From: an uncultured Allobaculum sp.
Lineage (GTDB): Bacteria; Bacillota_I; Bacilli_A; Erysipelotrichales; Erysipelotrichaceae
Direction of reading: 5' to 3'
Assembly (NCBI GenBank): GCA_948467695.1
Contig: CAOKFJ010000168.1
Location: 1-5,003, forward strand
DNA length: 5,003 bases
Shown here piece after piece: positions 1 to 4,940 of this stretch (the stretch's first letter is position 1; the number at the start of each line of letters is the position of its first letter). The translations under genes and the position numbers were made by a program. Below the pieces are notes generated by a model. It saw only the letters and a list, made by a program, of their open reading frames with translations. It had not been told where the DNA came from and ran no database searches.

Positions 1-126
1 CAACTGCCTGCCGCGGCCTCTATTCAACCCTCAGAATTACTTTTCGTAAGTTTTCGGCGCTGTGAATTTATATGGACCTGGCTTACAATAAATTCTGACT
101 TATTCAATCTGAAAACGATAGAAGAG

Positions 127-140
127 CAGCAGCGCTGCTG
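127..140. repeat. Perfect 14-bp palindrome upstream of the 176-808 gene
   Basis: The bases CAGCAGCGCTGCTG read identically on both strands. The palindrome ends 35 bases before the ATG at 176, just upstream of the ribosome binding site. It could be an operator for a dimeric regulator or a hairpin in the 5' leader; it has no T run, so it is not a terminator. I could not find a convincing -35/-10 pair between 1 and 126, so its position relative to the transcription start is unknown. Seen directly; any regulatory role is inference. Confidence 0.35.
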
Positions 141-162
141 TGTACGAGAGCACGCTGTGTGG

Positions 163-169
163 AAAGGAG
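163..169 (+). promoter_or_regulatory. Ribosome binding site that fixes the start at 176
   Basis: The run GGAAAGGAGA at 161-170 contains an AAGGAG Shine-Dalgarno core. The core ends 6 bases before the ATG at 176. The reading frame is open back to a GTG at 140, but that GTG has no such site, and the 12 residues it would add include this ribosome binding site. The ATG at 176 is therefore chosen. Confidence 0.85.
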
Positions 170-175
170 ATTTTT

Positions 176-808
176 ATGGGACTGTTTGATTTTGATTTTT
201 CCGCGGTTGAGCGCATGTTCAATTCGATGAGCGAGGAAGAGAAACATAAAGTGATGGACGCCGCATCGAGCATGATGAATAAAATGGATGCCGGCGCGAT
301 GAAAGAGCAGGCGCAGGAGATTCGCGAGGAAGAAGAAGACGAGCCGACAGGTGTTGAAGTCTATCTTGGCATGGATGACGAACTGCTCGAGAAGATGGAT
401 GGGCACACAATGGAAATGCTTGAAGCGGCAGCCGATCTGGAACAGTACTACGAAGATATCGAAGATGCGGATCTGAGCGCATCGGCTCTGTTTTATTCCA
501 AAGCGGTTCTTTCACTCCTGCGTCTGCATATTGCGCCTCGTCTGGTTATTGCCGGGCAGCACCGTTTTTCAAAACCGGAACTGACATCGCTGTATGACTA
601 CCGAATGGCGCTTGGCAACGAGGAAGCTGCCGACACACTTGGAGATCTTTGCGGTGATGCTTCAAAAATCGAAAAAATCGCTTCCGGAATCAGCACAGTC
701 ATGACGTATCTGCAAAGAGCTGAATTCGATTCGATCGGCAAAGCGGATATCGAGATGTTTAAAATGCTTCTGCTTCAGGACGGACTGCTTGACGCGCTTG
801 CCATGTAA
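176..808 (+). CDS. Acidic Met-rich protein of unknown function (210 aa)
   Basis: I do not recognise this protein. It has 210 residues, with no signal peptide and no convincing membrane segment, so it is probably cytoplasmic. The N-terminal part (about 1-100) looks helical and is strongly acidic, with a Glu/Asp cluster at 51-56. It is also rich in methionine: 12 of its 17 Met lie in the first 81 residues. A more hydrophobic stretch lies at about 104-126, followed by a mixed helical C-terminal part with one Cys (159). The start is set by a strong ribosome binding site (163-169). The gene stands alone: it converges on the DUF308 gene and shares its terminator, so it is probably a monocistronic unit. 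Arginine codons are all common types (no CGG or AGG), and codon use looks native. The long open frame, good start signal and terminator make a real gene very likely; its function is open. Confidence 0.85.
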   Translation: MGLFDFDFSAVERMFNSMSEEEKHKVMDAASSMMNKMDAGAMKEQAQEIREEEEDEPTGVEVYLGMDDELLEKMDGHTMEMLEAAADLEQYYEDIEDADLSASALFYSKAVLSLLRLHIAPRLVIAGQHRFSKPELTSLYDYRMALGNEEAADTLGDLCGDASKIEKIASGISTVMTYLQRAEFDSIGKADIEMFKMLLLQDGLLDALAM

Positions 809-843
809 GCTGTTTTGAAGCGTTTTATCTGAAAGAATGAAAA

Positions 844-886
844 GTCCAGCCGGCAGGCGTTTGATTGCTGCCACATTACACTGGAC
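844..886. repeat. Nested inverted repeat between convergent genes
   Basis: GTCCAG (844-849) is complementary to CTGGAC (881-886). Inside it, GGCAG (852-856) is complementary to CTGCC (868-872). Together they could form an interrupted hairpin just after the gene at 176-808. On the minus strand this hairpin is followed by TTTT (840-843), so it might act as a weak second terminator for the DUF308 transcript. The internal loop is asymmetric (2 versus 8 bases), which lowers stability. Confidence 0.3.
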
Positions 887-892
887 AGCATC

Positions 893-926
893 AAAAAAGC
901 TCCTGGAAGAACAGGAGCATTTTTTT
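893..926. terminator. Bidirectional intrinsic terminator between 808 and 972
   Basis: The stem GCTCCTG (899-905) pairs perfectly with CAGGAGC (912-918) around a 6-base loop. It is followed on the plus strand by seven T (920-926) and preceded by six A (893-898), which form the T run on the minus strand. It therefore fits a rho-independent terminator for both the plus-strand gene ending at 808 and the minus-strand DUF308 gene ending at 972. Confidence 0.88.
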
Positions 927-971
927 GATGGACTGGTTTGGAAGTTTGATAACCGATCAGTCGCAGGACGA

Positions 972-1496
972 CTAGCGGCGTGCAAAGGCGTCGAATGTCA
1001 TGATGATTGCCTCAGCGATCAATGCGATGCCGGCAACCATGGTCAGTGTGTTGATCAGCCAGGACGGACGGATGATCAGGAAGAAGGCAAGGGCGAGCAT
1101 GGCAAGTGCGAAGATCATCGACATCAGCCAGCTCGGTGCGCCTGCGGATTTCATGACAAGAGCTGCCTGAATCTGGGTGATGGAATTGAACAGAAGCAGA
1201 ATGCCGATGACGGTCGGAAAAATGTTGACGATCATGCCGGGCCATACAGCAAGAATCAGACCGAAGATGACAGAGGGTACGCCCATGATCATGGGTGTGG
1301 CGTTTACCGAACGATGCAGACCAAAGTAGATGTACAGCTGCCATGCGCCATACGCCATGAGCGCGACGCCGATTACGCGTACAGCGGTATACAGAATGTC
1401 TCCCTTGAAAAAGCAGAGCGCTACACCGCAGCACAGATAGAGCAGCGCCATGATCAGCGAGTCTTTCAGTCCCGGATTGACAATATATTTTTTCAT
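972..1496 (-). CDS. DUF308/HdeD-family six-helix membrane protein (174 aa)
   Basis: This is a small integral membrane protein of the DUF308 (HdeD-like) type. Six hydrophobic segments can be read at about 14-30, 36-57, 69-86, 89-112, 124-142 and 147-168. The chain is built from three helix-pair units. In the second helix of each a pattern recurs: a G/P-containing turn, then about 11 residues, then G-x-x-L, as in FFKGDI..VIGVAL, VWPGMI..VIGILL and IRPSWL..VAGIAL. The E. coli relative HdeD is linked to acid resistance, but most family members are uncharacterised and that role should not be transferred here. The ATG at 1496 is preferred over the ATG two codons upstream (1502), because AAGGAGG lies 8 bases before it but only 2 bases before the other. 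The gene is divergent from the DJ-1 gene and convergent with 176-808, so it is probably transcribed alone. Confidence 0.88.
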   Translation of the reverse strand: MKKYIVNPGLKDSLIMALLYLCCGVALCFFKGDILYTAVRVIGVALMAYGAWQLYIYFGLHRSVNATPMIMGVPSVIFGLILAVWPGMIVNIFPTVIGILLLFNSITQIQAALVMKSAGAPSWLMSMIFALAMLALAFFLIIRPSWLINTLTMVAGIALIAEAIIMTFDAFARR

Positions 1497-1504
1497 AATC
1501 ATAT

Positions 1505-1511
1505 CCTCCTT
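1505..1511 (-). promoter_or_regulatory. Ribosome binding site of the DUF308 gene
   Basis: CCTCCTT on the plus strand is AAGGAGG on the minus strand, a near-perfect anti-16S match. Its spacing is 8 bases to the ATG at 1496 and only 2 bases to the in-frame ATG at 1502. This decides for the shorter protein. Confidence 0.85.
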
Positions 1512-1522
1512 GAGGTAATTCT

Positions 1523-1528
1523 ATTATC
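1523..1528 (-). promoter_or_regulatory. Possible -10 element for the DUF308 gene
   Basis: Read on the minus strand the bases are GATAAT, five of six matches to TATAAT, about 27 bases upstream of the start codon. No good -35 hexamer stands at 16-18 bases, so this is only a candidate. Confidence 0.3.
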
Positions 1529-1699
1529 AGCGAAAGACGAAACAGCGCATGTTCAGTAGCCCGAGAGAGTGCGGCTATGCGGCTTTGCGCATTCGTTTTC
1601 GTGCATATTCAGCATACTGCTCTTTTAGTGCTTGCGTCATTGGATGTGAGAGCCTTTTACTCATGTAAGATGTAAACACAGAAAGAGAGATGATTTATC

Positions 1700-2245
1700 A
1701 TGAAAAAAGCCGCTGTGCTCATGGACAACGGATTTGAAGAACTCGAAGCCATGGGCCCTATTGCTCTGCTTCGCCGCGCGGGTGTCGAGGTTGATCTCGT
1801 CAGCGCCGCAAACAAGATTGAGGGAACAGGACGTTTCGGCGTGACCTACTCGCCCATGATTCCGATGAACGAGTACGATTTCTCTGCCGTCGATGCGCTC
1901 ATTCTGCCTGGCGGACCGCACTATGCCAAACTCGAAAGCAACCCGGAAGTGCTTGAAGTCATCCGCAATGCTGCCGCAAACCCGAACCAGATCATCGGCG
2001 CTATCTGCGCTGCCCCGACCATTCTCGGTCATATGGGTCTGCTTGAAGGAAAAGACTATACCTGCTTCACTTCCATGAACGAGGATTTCAAAGGAACCTA
2101 TCTGGATGATGGTGCGGTGACGGATGGAAATCTCGTTACCGGACGTTCGGCTGCCTACTCGATCGATTTTGCCTTTGCGCTGATGGAAGCTCTGCTTGGC
2201 AAAGAGAAAACTCGTGAAGTGAAAGCCTCTGTCTATACAAAATGA
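1700..2245 (+). CDS. DJ-1/PfpI family protein (181 aa)
   Basis: This is a single-domain protein of the DJ-1/PfpI superfamily, of the DJ-1-like size (about 180-190 residues). It shows the family landmarks in order. The N-terminal strand is followed by D9-N10-G11-F12-E13-E14, where the Glu corresponds to the conserved acid beside the reactive cysteine. LPGG is at 69-72. The nucleophile elbow GAICAAP has Cys103. TGRSAAYSIDFAFAL at 147-161 corresponds to the C-terminal family motif. Relatives have been assigned as chaperones, glyoxalase III-like enzymes or protein/nucleotide deglycases; which applies here cannot be read from the sequence. It should act in the cytoplasm. The ATG at 1700 gives the standard family N-terminus, though its ribosome binding site (AAAGAGAGA around 1682-1690) is weak. 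A TAAGAT at 1666-1671 could be a -10, but it lacks a well-spaced -35. Its stop overlaps the next gene (ATGA), so the two are one operon. Confidence 0.93.
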   Translation: MKKAAVLMDNGFEELEAMGPIALLRRAGVEVDLVSAANKIEGTGRFGVTYSPMIPMNEYDFSAVDALILPGGPHYAKLESNPEVLEVIRNAAANPNQIIGAICAAPTILGHMGLLEGKDYTCFTSMNEDFKGTYLDDGAVTDGNLVTGRSAAYSIDFAFALMEALLGKEKTREVKASVYTK

Positions 2246-3612
2246 AAAAAATAGAAGAAGAATTTATCCGTTATATCGAAGCCAATCCTTCCCTGAGCAA
2301 GAAAAGCGCGATCAAAACCACATGCGCGATTCAGAACTCTCCTCTGGCGTACAAAGTTCCCGGACAGCAGTCTCCGGTAGCGATCTACACGCACACGCTT
2401 CAGATTCCCAAATTCTTTAATGAGACGGATCAAAAGCGTTTTGAAGCGCTCTGCTCTTCGTTCTATGTGATATTCGAGAAAACAATCCGCGCCTGGAAAG
2501 CCGATCCGGCTGTACGGGCTCTCTTCGGCTTTTCGTCGCGTCTGAGCGAACTGGTTATGGAAGACTGGGGATATGCTTCGCTTGTTCCGATGCTTCGCAT
2601 CGACGTGTTCTACAACGAAGAAACCGGTGATTTCAAGGTATGTGAATTCAATACCGACGGCACGTCTGCCATGTATGAAAACCGGATGACAGATGAATTC
2701 CTGTCGCTTAACAATGCATGGAACGAAATTTCCGAACACTGGGAAATTGAACATCAGGAGCTGATGGACAGCTGGATTGACGCTTTTCTGCTTGATGTTG
2801 AACAAGCGGCGGGCAATACGCATCCTTCAATCGCGATTGCCGACTATCTCGAGAACGCCTACCTTCCTGAACTGTACGCGTTTGCGGATGCCTTCAGGGC
2901 AAGAGGACTGGTATGCGAAGTTGTCGATGTGCGAGACTTTGAATTTGATGGCGAAAGCCTGCAAAGCGCTAAGACCGGCACTCATTTCGATGCCATCTAC
3001 CGCAGAGCTGTCACAAGCGATGTTATGAATCACTACGAGGAATCGAGTGCATTTCTGGATGCGGTACGCATGAAGAAAGTTGTGCTGATCGGCGGCTTTC
3101 AGACACAGGTCATTCACTCCAAAGCGATCAGCGAAGCGCTGTTCTCGCCTGTGCTGCGCAGATACTTCACCGATGAAGAAAACGCTTTTCTCGATCGCCA
3201 TCTTCCCGCCTCGTTCGATCTGACAAAAGAAACCGCACACCGGGTCATGGAAAACAAAGATACCTGGATCATCAAACCCAAAGAAGGCTATGGCGCTAAA
3301 GGCGTATGGGCAGGTGTCGATGTTTCCGATAAGCTTTGGAAGAAACTGATCGAAGATTCATGCGACGGCGGATTTATCGCGCAGACATATATCCCTCATT
3401 ACAAGACACCCAATTTCGATCTTCTTGTCGATGAGAACATTGAAATGTACGCTAACCTGACGGGGCTGTATGTATACAACGGCAGATTTGCGGGCGTGTA
3501 TTCACGTCTGTCCAATGCCGGCATCGTATCTACGCAGTACAACGAGCGCATGGTGCCGACTTTGTTTGTCAAAGACGATGAAGCATCAGACAACAATAAC
3601 AACGACCGATAA
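2242..3612 (+). CDS. Glutathionylspermidine synthase-family ATP-grasp ligase (456 aa)
   Basis: This is an ATP-dependent carboxylate-amine ligase of the glutathionylspermidine synthase (GspS) type, which activates a carboxylate as acyl phosphate and joins it to an amine. What shows it: VCEFNTDG at 133-140, the acidic E-F-N-x-D-G segment of the pre-ATP-grasp part; WIIKPKEGYGAKGVW at 342-356, with the nucleotide-binding Lys and Gly-rich loop; FIAQTYIP at 378-385; and YSRLSNAGIVS at 420-430 near the end, matching the family's C-terminal Asn/Gly segment. The N-terminal amidase (CHAP) domain of the bifunctional E. coli enzyme is absent, so this is synthetase only. Its true substrates are unknown; glutathione is not assured in this kind of organism. 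It starts in the ATGA overlap with the DJ-1 gene and has no clear ribosome binding site, so translation is probably coupled. The last 13 residues form a low-complexity Asp/Asn tail. It is the only gene here using CGG (R92, R148, R334) and AGG (R219). Confidence 0.85.
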   Translation: MKKIEEEFIRYIEANPSLSKKSAIKTTCAIQNSPLAYKVPGQQSPVAIYTHTLQIPKFFNETDQKRFEALCSSFYVIFEKTIRAWKADPAVRALFGFSSRLSELVMEDWGYASLVPMLRIDVFYNEETGDFKVCEFNTDGTSAMYENRMTDEFLSLNNAWNEISEHWEIEHQELMDSWIDAFLLDVEQAAGNTHPSIAIADYLENAYLPELYAFADAFRARGLVCEVVDVRDFEFDGESLQSAKTGTHFDAIYRRAVTSDVMNHYEESSAFLDAVRMKKVVLIGGFQTQVIHSKAISEALFSPVLRRYFTDEENAFLDRHLPASFDLTKETAHRVMENKDTWIIKPKEGYGAKGVWAGVDVSDKLWKKLIEDSCDGGFIAQTYIPHYKTPNFDLLVDENIEMYANLTGLYVYNGRFAGVYSRLSNAGIVSTQYNERMVPTLFVKDDEASDNNNNDR

Positions 3613-3622
3613 TGCCGATAAT
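3606..3622 (+). repeat. Short tandem repeat spanning the ligase stop codon
   Basis: CCGATAAT occurs at 3606-3613 and again at 3615-3622, one base apart (period 9). The TAA stop of the ligase lies in the first copy. Upstream is a run of AAC/AAT codons. The pattern suggests replication slippage at the 3' end of the gene. Confidence 0.5.
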
Positions 3623-3661
3623 CACCATATCAGCGCTATTGGAAAAAGAATCAAATGAATG

Positions 3662-3690
3662 AAAGCGGCGGCAAGTGTCCGTCGCTTTTT
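3662..3690 (+). terminator. Intrinsic terminator of the DJ-1/ligase operon
   Basis: GCGGCGG (3665-3671) pairs with CCGTCGC (3679-3685), with one G-T pair and a 7-base loop. It is followed by TTTTT (3686-3690) and preceded by AAA, which can extend the stem. It lies 50 bases after the ligase stop, which closes the operon. Confidence 0.82.
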
Positions 3691-3730
3691 ATCTGGCTGA
3701 AGCAAGCTAAACAATGGTAAAGACAAGCGC

Positions 3731-3755
3731 AAAAAAAAGCCGGACTATTCCGGCT
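3731..3755 (-). terminator. Intrinsic terminator overlapping the patatin stop codon
   Basis: On the minus strand AGCCGGA (3755-3749) pairs perfectly with TCCGGCT (3744-3738) around a 4-base loop, ATAG, and is followed by a run of eight T (3738-3731; the first also closes the stem). The TAG stop of the patatin gene (3747-3745) sits in the loop, so the last codons of the gene form half of the hairpin. Confidence 0.88.
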
Positions 3756-4590
3756 GGCTGAGAAATTCGGGTATGGCGAGTCCATCGACAAATCCTTTGA
3801 GATAGAGGCGGTGCAGAGACTCCTGATTGCGGTTGAGAGTATCCACGCCAAGCGTATCATCGGGAGATATGATCAGAACTTTGCCTTCTTTGGCGAGCTC
3901 TTCTGCACGCTCTATTGCCGCATTGTATCTAGCGGCACGATCACGCAGTCCCTGCGCAGCGACAGGGTAGTGAGGCATGAGCGCTGCGACGGCTTTGTCT
4001 TTGGTGGCAGAGCGGGGATTTTCGCACGGCTTGGTCAGAATGAGAACGACCTTTTCGGCTCCCAGTTCAAAAGCCTTTTCCAGAGGCACAGGATCGGAAA
4101 GGGCTCCATCGAAGAAAGGAACGCCACCGATGTAATAGGGCTTGTTGACGACGGGAATCGAACAGCTCGCTTTGAAAATATCGTACTGGTTCTGCGACAT
4201 CCATTTGCGGCTGAAATAGGCAGGCTTGCCGGTGATGGCGTTTGTGGATACAACGATCAAATCGGTTCCCGACGCATCAAAGGCGCGCAAATCAAGGGGA
4301 TATTCGCCATCGCTGTTGGAAAGCGTGCCGTAAATGTAGTCCATGTCGATGTAGGATCCGGTTTTGAAATAGTTGTGCGCGGACATATATTCCGGGCGGC
4401 GCGAGTATTCGCGATAGAACAGATATGTGCGTCCGGCTTGTCCGGCAAGAAATCCGGCAAGATTCGCGCTTCCGGCGCTGACGCCGATGGCGAGATCGAA
4501 ATGAATATTTTTTTCCAGGCAGGCATCCAGAACACCGGCTGCATACATGCCGCGCATTCCGCCGCCTACGTCAATTACTGCAGTTTTCAT
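3745..4590 (-). CDS. Patatin-like phospholipase (281 aa)
   Basis: This is a serine lipid acyl hydrolase of the patatin family, of the small bacterial type. The motifs are complete and in order: oxyanion-hole loop G9-G10-G11-M12-R13-G14 directly after the first strand; nucleophile elbow G36-V37-S38-A39-G40 with Ser38; A141-S142-C143-S144-I145-P146; and D161-G162-A163 with the catalytic Asp161. It should cleave acyl esters of phospholipids or related lipids; the natural substrate is unknown. No signal peptide is seen, so it is expected in the cytoplasm, perhaps at the membrane face. The ATG at 4590 is chosen because GGAGG lies 6 bases upstream and the oxyanion motif follows at once. The frame is open for 12 more codons to 4626, but that start would overlap the putative promoter. 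The gene is transcribed alone, away from the tRNAs, and convergent with the ligase operon. Its 14 Arg codons include no CGG or AGG. Confidence 0.93.
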   Translation of the reverse strand: MKTAVIDVGGGMRGMYAAGVLDACLEKNIHFDLAIGVSAGSANLAGFLAGQAGRTYLFYREYSRRPEYMSAHNYFKTGSYIDMDYIYGTLSNSDGEYPLDLRAFDASGTDLIVVSTNAITGKPAYFSRKWMSQNQYDIFKASCSIPVVNKPYYIGGVPFFDGALSDPVPLEKAFELGAEKVVLILTKPCENPRSATKDKAVAALMPHYPVAAQGLRDRAARYNAAIERAEELAKEGKVLIISPDDTLGVDTLNRNQESLHRLYLKGFVDGLAIPEFLSQPE

Positions 4591-4596
4591 TGAGTT

Positions 4597-4601
4597 CCTC
4601 C
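4597..4601 (-). promoter_or_regulatory. Ribosome binding site that fixes the patatin start
   Basis: CCTCC on the plus strand is GGAGG on the minus strand, 6 bases before the ATG at 4590. It rules against the longer in-frame start at 4626. Confidence 0.85.
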
Positions 4602-4624
4602 AGTGATAAAAAATATGCAACGGC

Positions 4625-4680
4625 ATTATACGCTATTCAAAACGGTTATGCGTATAACACATTTCGCTTTGCGCTTTCAA
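4625..4680 (-). promoter_or_regulatory. Putative promoter region of the patatin gene, with dyad
   Basis: Read on the minus strand, TTGAAA (4680-4675) stands 18 bases before TATACG (4656-4651). The latter is preceded by TGT, an extended -10 pattern. Nearer the gene is a perfect TATAAT (4630-4625) with no good -35. An 8-bp perfect inverted repeat, TTATACGC (4626-4633) and GCGTATAA (4650-4657), covers both -10 elements. Either start would give a short leader ahead of the ribosome binding site. The hexamers are seen; activity and regulation are inferred. Confidence 0.5.
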
Positions 4681-4714
4681 TTTTTCGATGGGCTTATACA
4701 GAGATTTCGCTGAC

Positions 4715-4743
4715 TTGATTAAACATAGTGAATGCCATACAAG
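4715..4743 (+). promoter_or_regulatory. Putative promoter of tRNA-Arg(CCG)
   Basis: TTGATT (4715-4720) is followed after 17 bases by TACAAG (4738-4743), each four of six matches to consensus. Transcription would start about 4750, a few bases before the tRNA at 4754. The stretch just after the -10 is C-rich. Spacing and position are right for a stable-RNA promoter, but the hexamers are imperfect. Confidence 0.45.
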
Positions 4744-4753
4744 ACCCTCACAT

Positions 4754-4829
4754 GTGCCCGTAGCTCAATGGATAGAGTAACAGATTCCGATTCTGGTGGT
4801 TGGAGGTTCGCGTCCTCTCGGGTGCGCCA
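4754..4829 (+). tRNA. tRNA-Arg (anticodon CCG), structurally unusual
   Basis: The 76 bases fold as a cloverleaf with encoded CCA (4827-4829). The anticodon CCG (4787-4789) reads CGG. The acceptor is GTGCCCG with CGGGTGC and discriminator G73; the D arm is GCTC/GAGT with an 8-base loop containing GG; the T arm is GGAGG/CCTCT. Bases known to mark arginine tRNAs in bacteria are present: A20 (4772), C35, G36 and G73. The oddities are as follows. Pairs 2-71 and 3-70 are U-G and G-U; G3-U70 is the main identity element of alanine tRNA. The T loop reads TTCGCGT, with C at position 58 (4811) instead of the near-invariant A. Position 27-43 is an A-G mismatch. It is most likely a working but diverged tRNA for a rare codon; a decaying copy or a sequence error is possible. 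Confidence 0.9.
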
Positions 4830-4842
4830 TTTGTTCAAAAAA

Positions 4843-4864
4843 AGAGTCAGCGCAAGCTGACTTT
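4843..4864 (+). terminator. Hairpin after tRNA-Arg(CCG), likely terminator
   Basis: AGTCAGC (4845-4851) pairs perfectly with GCTGACT (4856-4862) around a GCAA loop of the stable GNRA type. A further G-T and an A-T pair extend the stem to 9 bp (4843-4864). The following T stretch (TTTCATTCT) is interrupted, so termination may be partial and some transcripts could continue into the next tRNA. Confidence 0.6.
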
Positions 4865-4877
4865 CATTCTATATGAC

Positions 4878-4923
4878 GTCTGTGATGTGATCTCCTCATG
4901 GATTAAAATGAAGCATGACAGAC
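4878..4923. repeat. Inverted repeat between the two tRNA genes
   Basis: GTCTGTGATG (4878-4887) and CATGACAGAC (4914-4923) are complementary at 9 of 10 positions, with 26 bases between them. The interval holds TAAAAT (4904-4909), a possible -10 element for the second tRNA. It may be a regulator site or a chance dyad. Confidence 0.3.
4904..4909 (+). promoter_or_regulatory. Possible -10 element for tRNA-Arg(CCT)
   Basis: TAAAAT matches the -10 consensus at five of six positions and lies 31 bases upstream of the second tRNA. No good -35 stands at 16-18 bases. The tRNA may instead rely on read-through from the first tRNA promoter. Confidence 0.25.
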
Positions 4924-4940
4924 TTTACTTGTTTATCTTT

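Noticed and set aside
1..189. Plus-strand frame open from the window edge to a TGA at 187
   Set aside because: It has no plausible start inside the window, its translation is rich in Trp, Cys and rare codons, and it overlaps the start of the well-supported gene at 176. A 62-codon open stretch is within chance. It cannot be excluded as the tail of an upstream gene.
837..1559. Long plus-strand open frame opposite the DUF308 gene
   Set aside because: It has no ribosome binding site, runs through the bidirectional terminator, and its product is rich in His, Asp, Cys and Gln with no domain. The minus-strand gene has six clear membrane helices and a strong start, so this is its antisense shadow.
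1565..1660. Short GC-rich repeats and small hairpins in the divergent gap (for example GCGGCT twice)
   Set aside because: The arms are only 3-6 bases with bulges. I could not recognise a riboswitch, T-box or CIRCE element, and no stable structure stands out.
1549..1668. 39-codon plus-strand frame in the gap before the DJ-1 gene
   Set aside because: It has no Shine-Dalgarno site and no hydrophobic or known leader-peptide pattern, and its length is expected by chance in a 200-base gap. Its Cys-rich product (four Cys) was noted but is not enough.
2233..2823. Minus-strand open frame opposite the ligase gene
   Set aside because: It has no ribosome binding site or family features, and it overlaps the DJ-1/ligase junction where the plus-strand genes are clear.
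3655..3720. 21-codon plus-strand frame after the ligase gene
   Set aside because: It contains the operon terminator within its frame and has only a poor purine-rich start region.
3811..4593. Long plus-strand open frame opposite the patatin gene
   Set aside because: The minus strand carries all patatin catalytic motifs. The plus-strand frame has no start signal and no recognisable domain; it is open because of codon bias on the other strand.
4590..4626. Upstream start adding 12 residues to the patatin protein
   Set aside because: It lacks a ribosome binding site, would overlap the TATAAT element at 4625-4630, and precedes a much better start at 4590 with GGAGG at the right distance.
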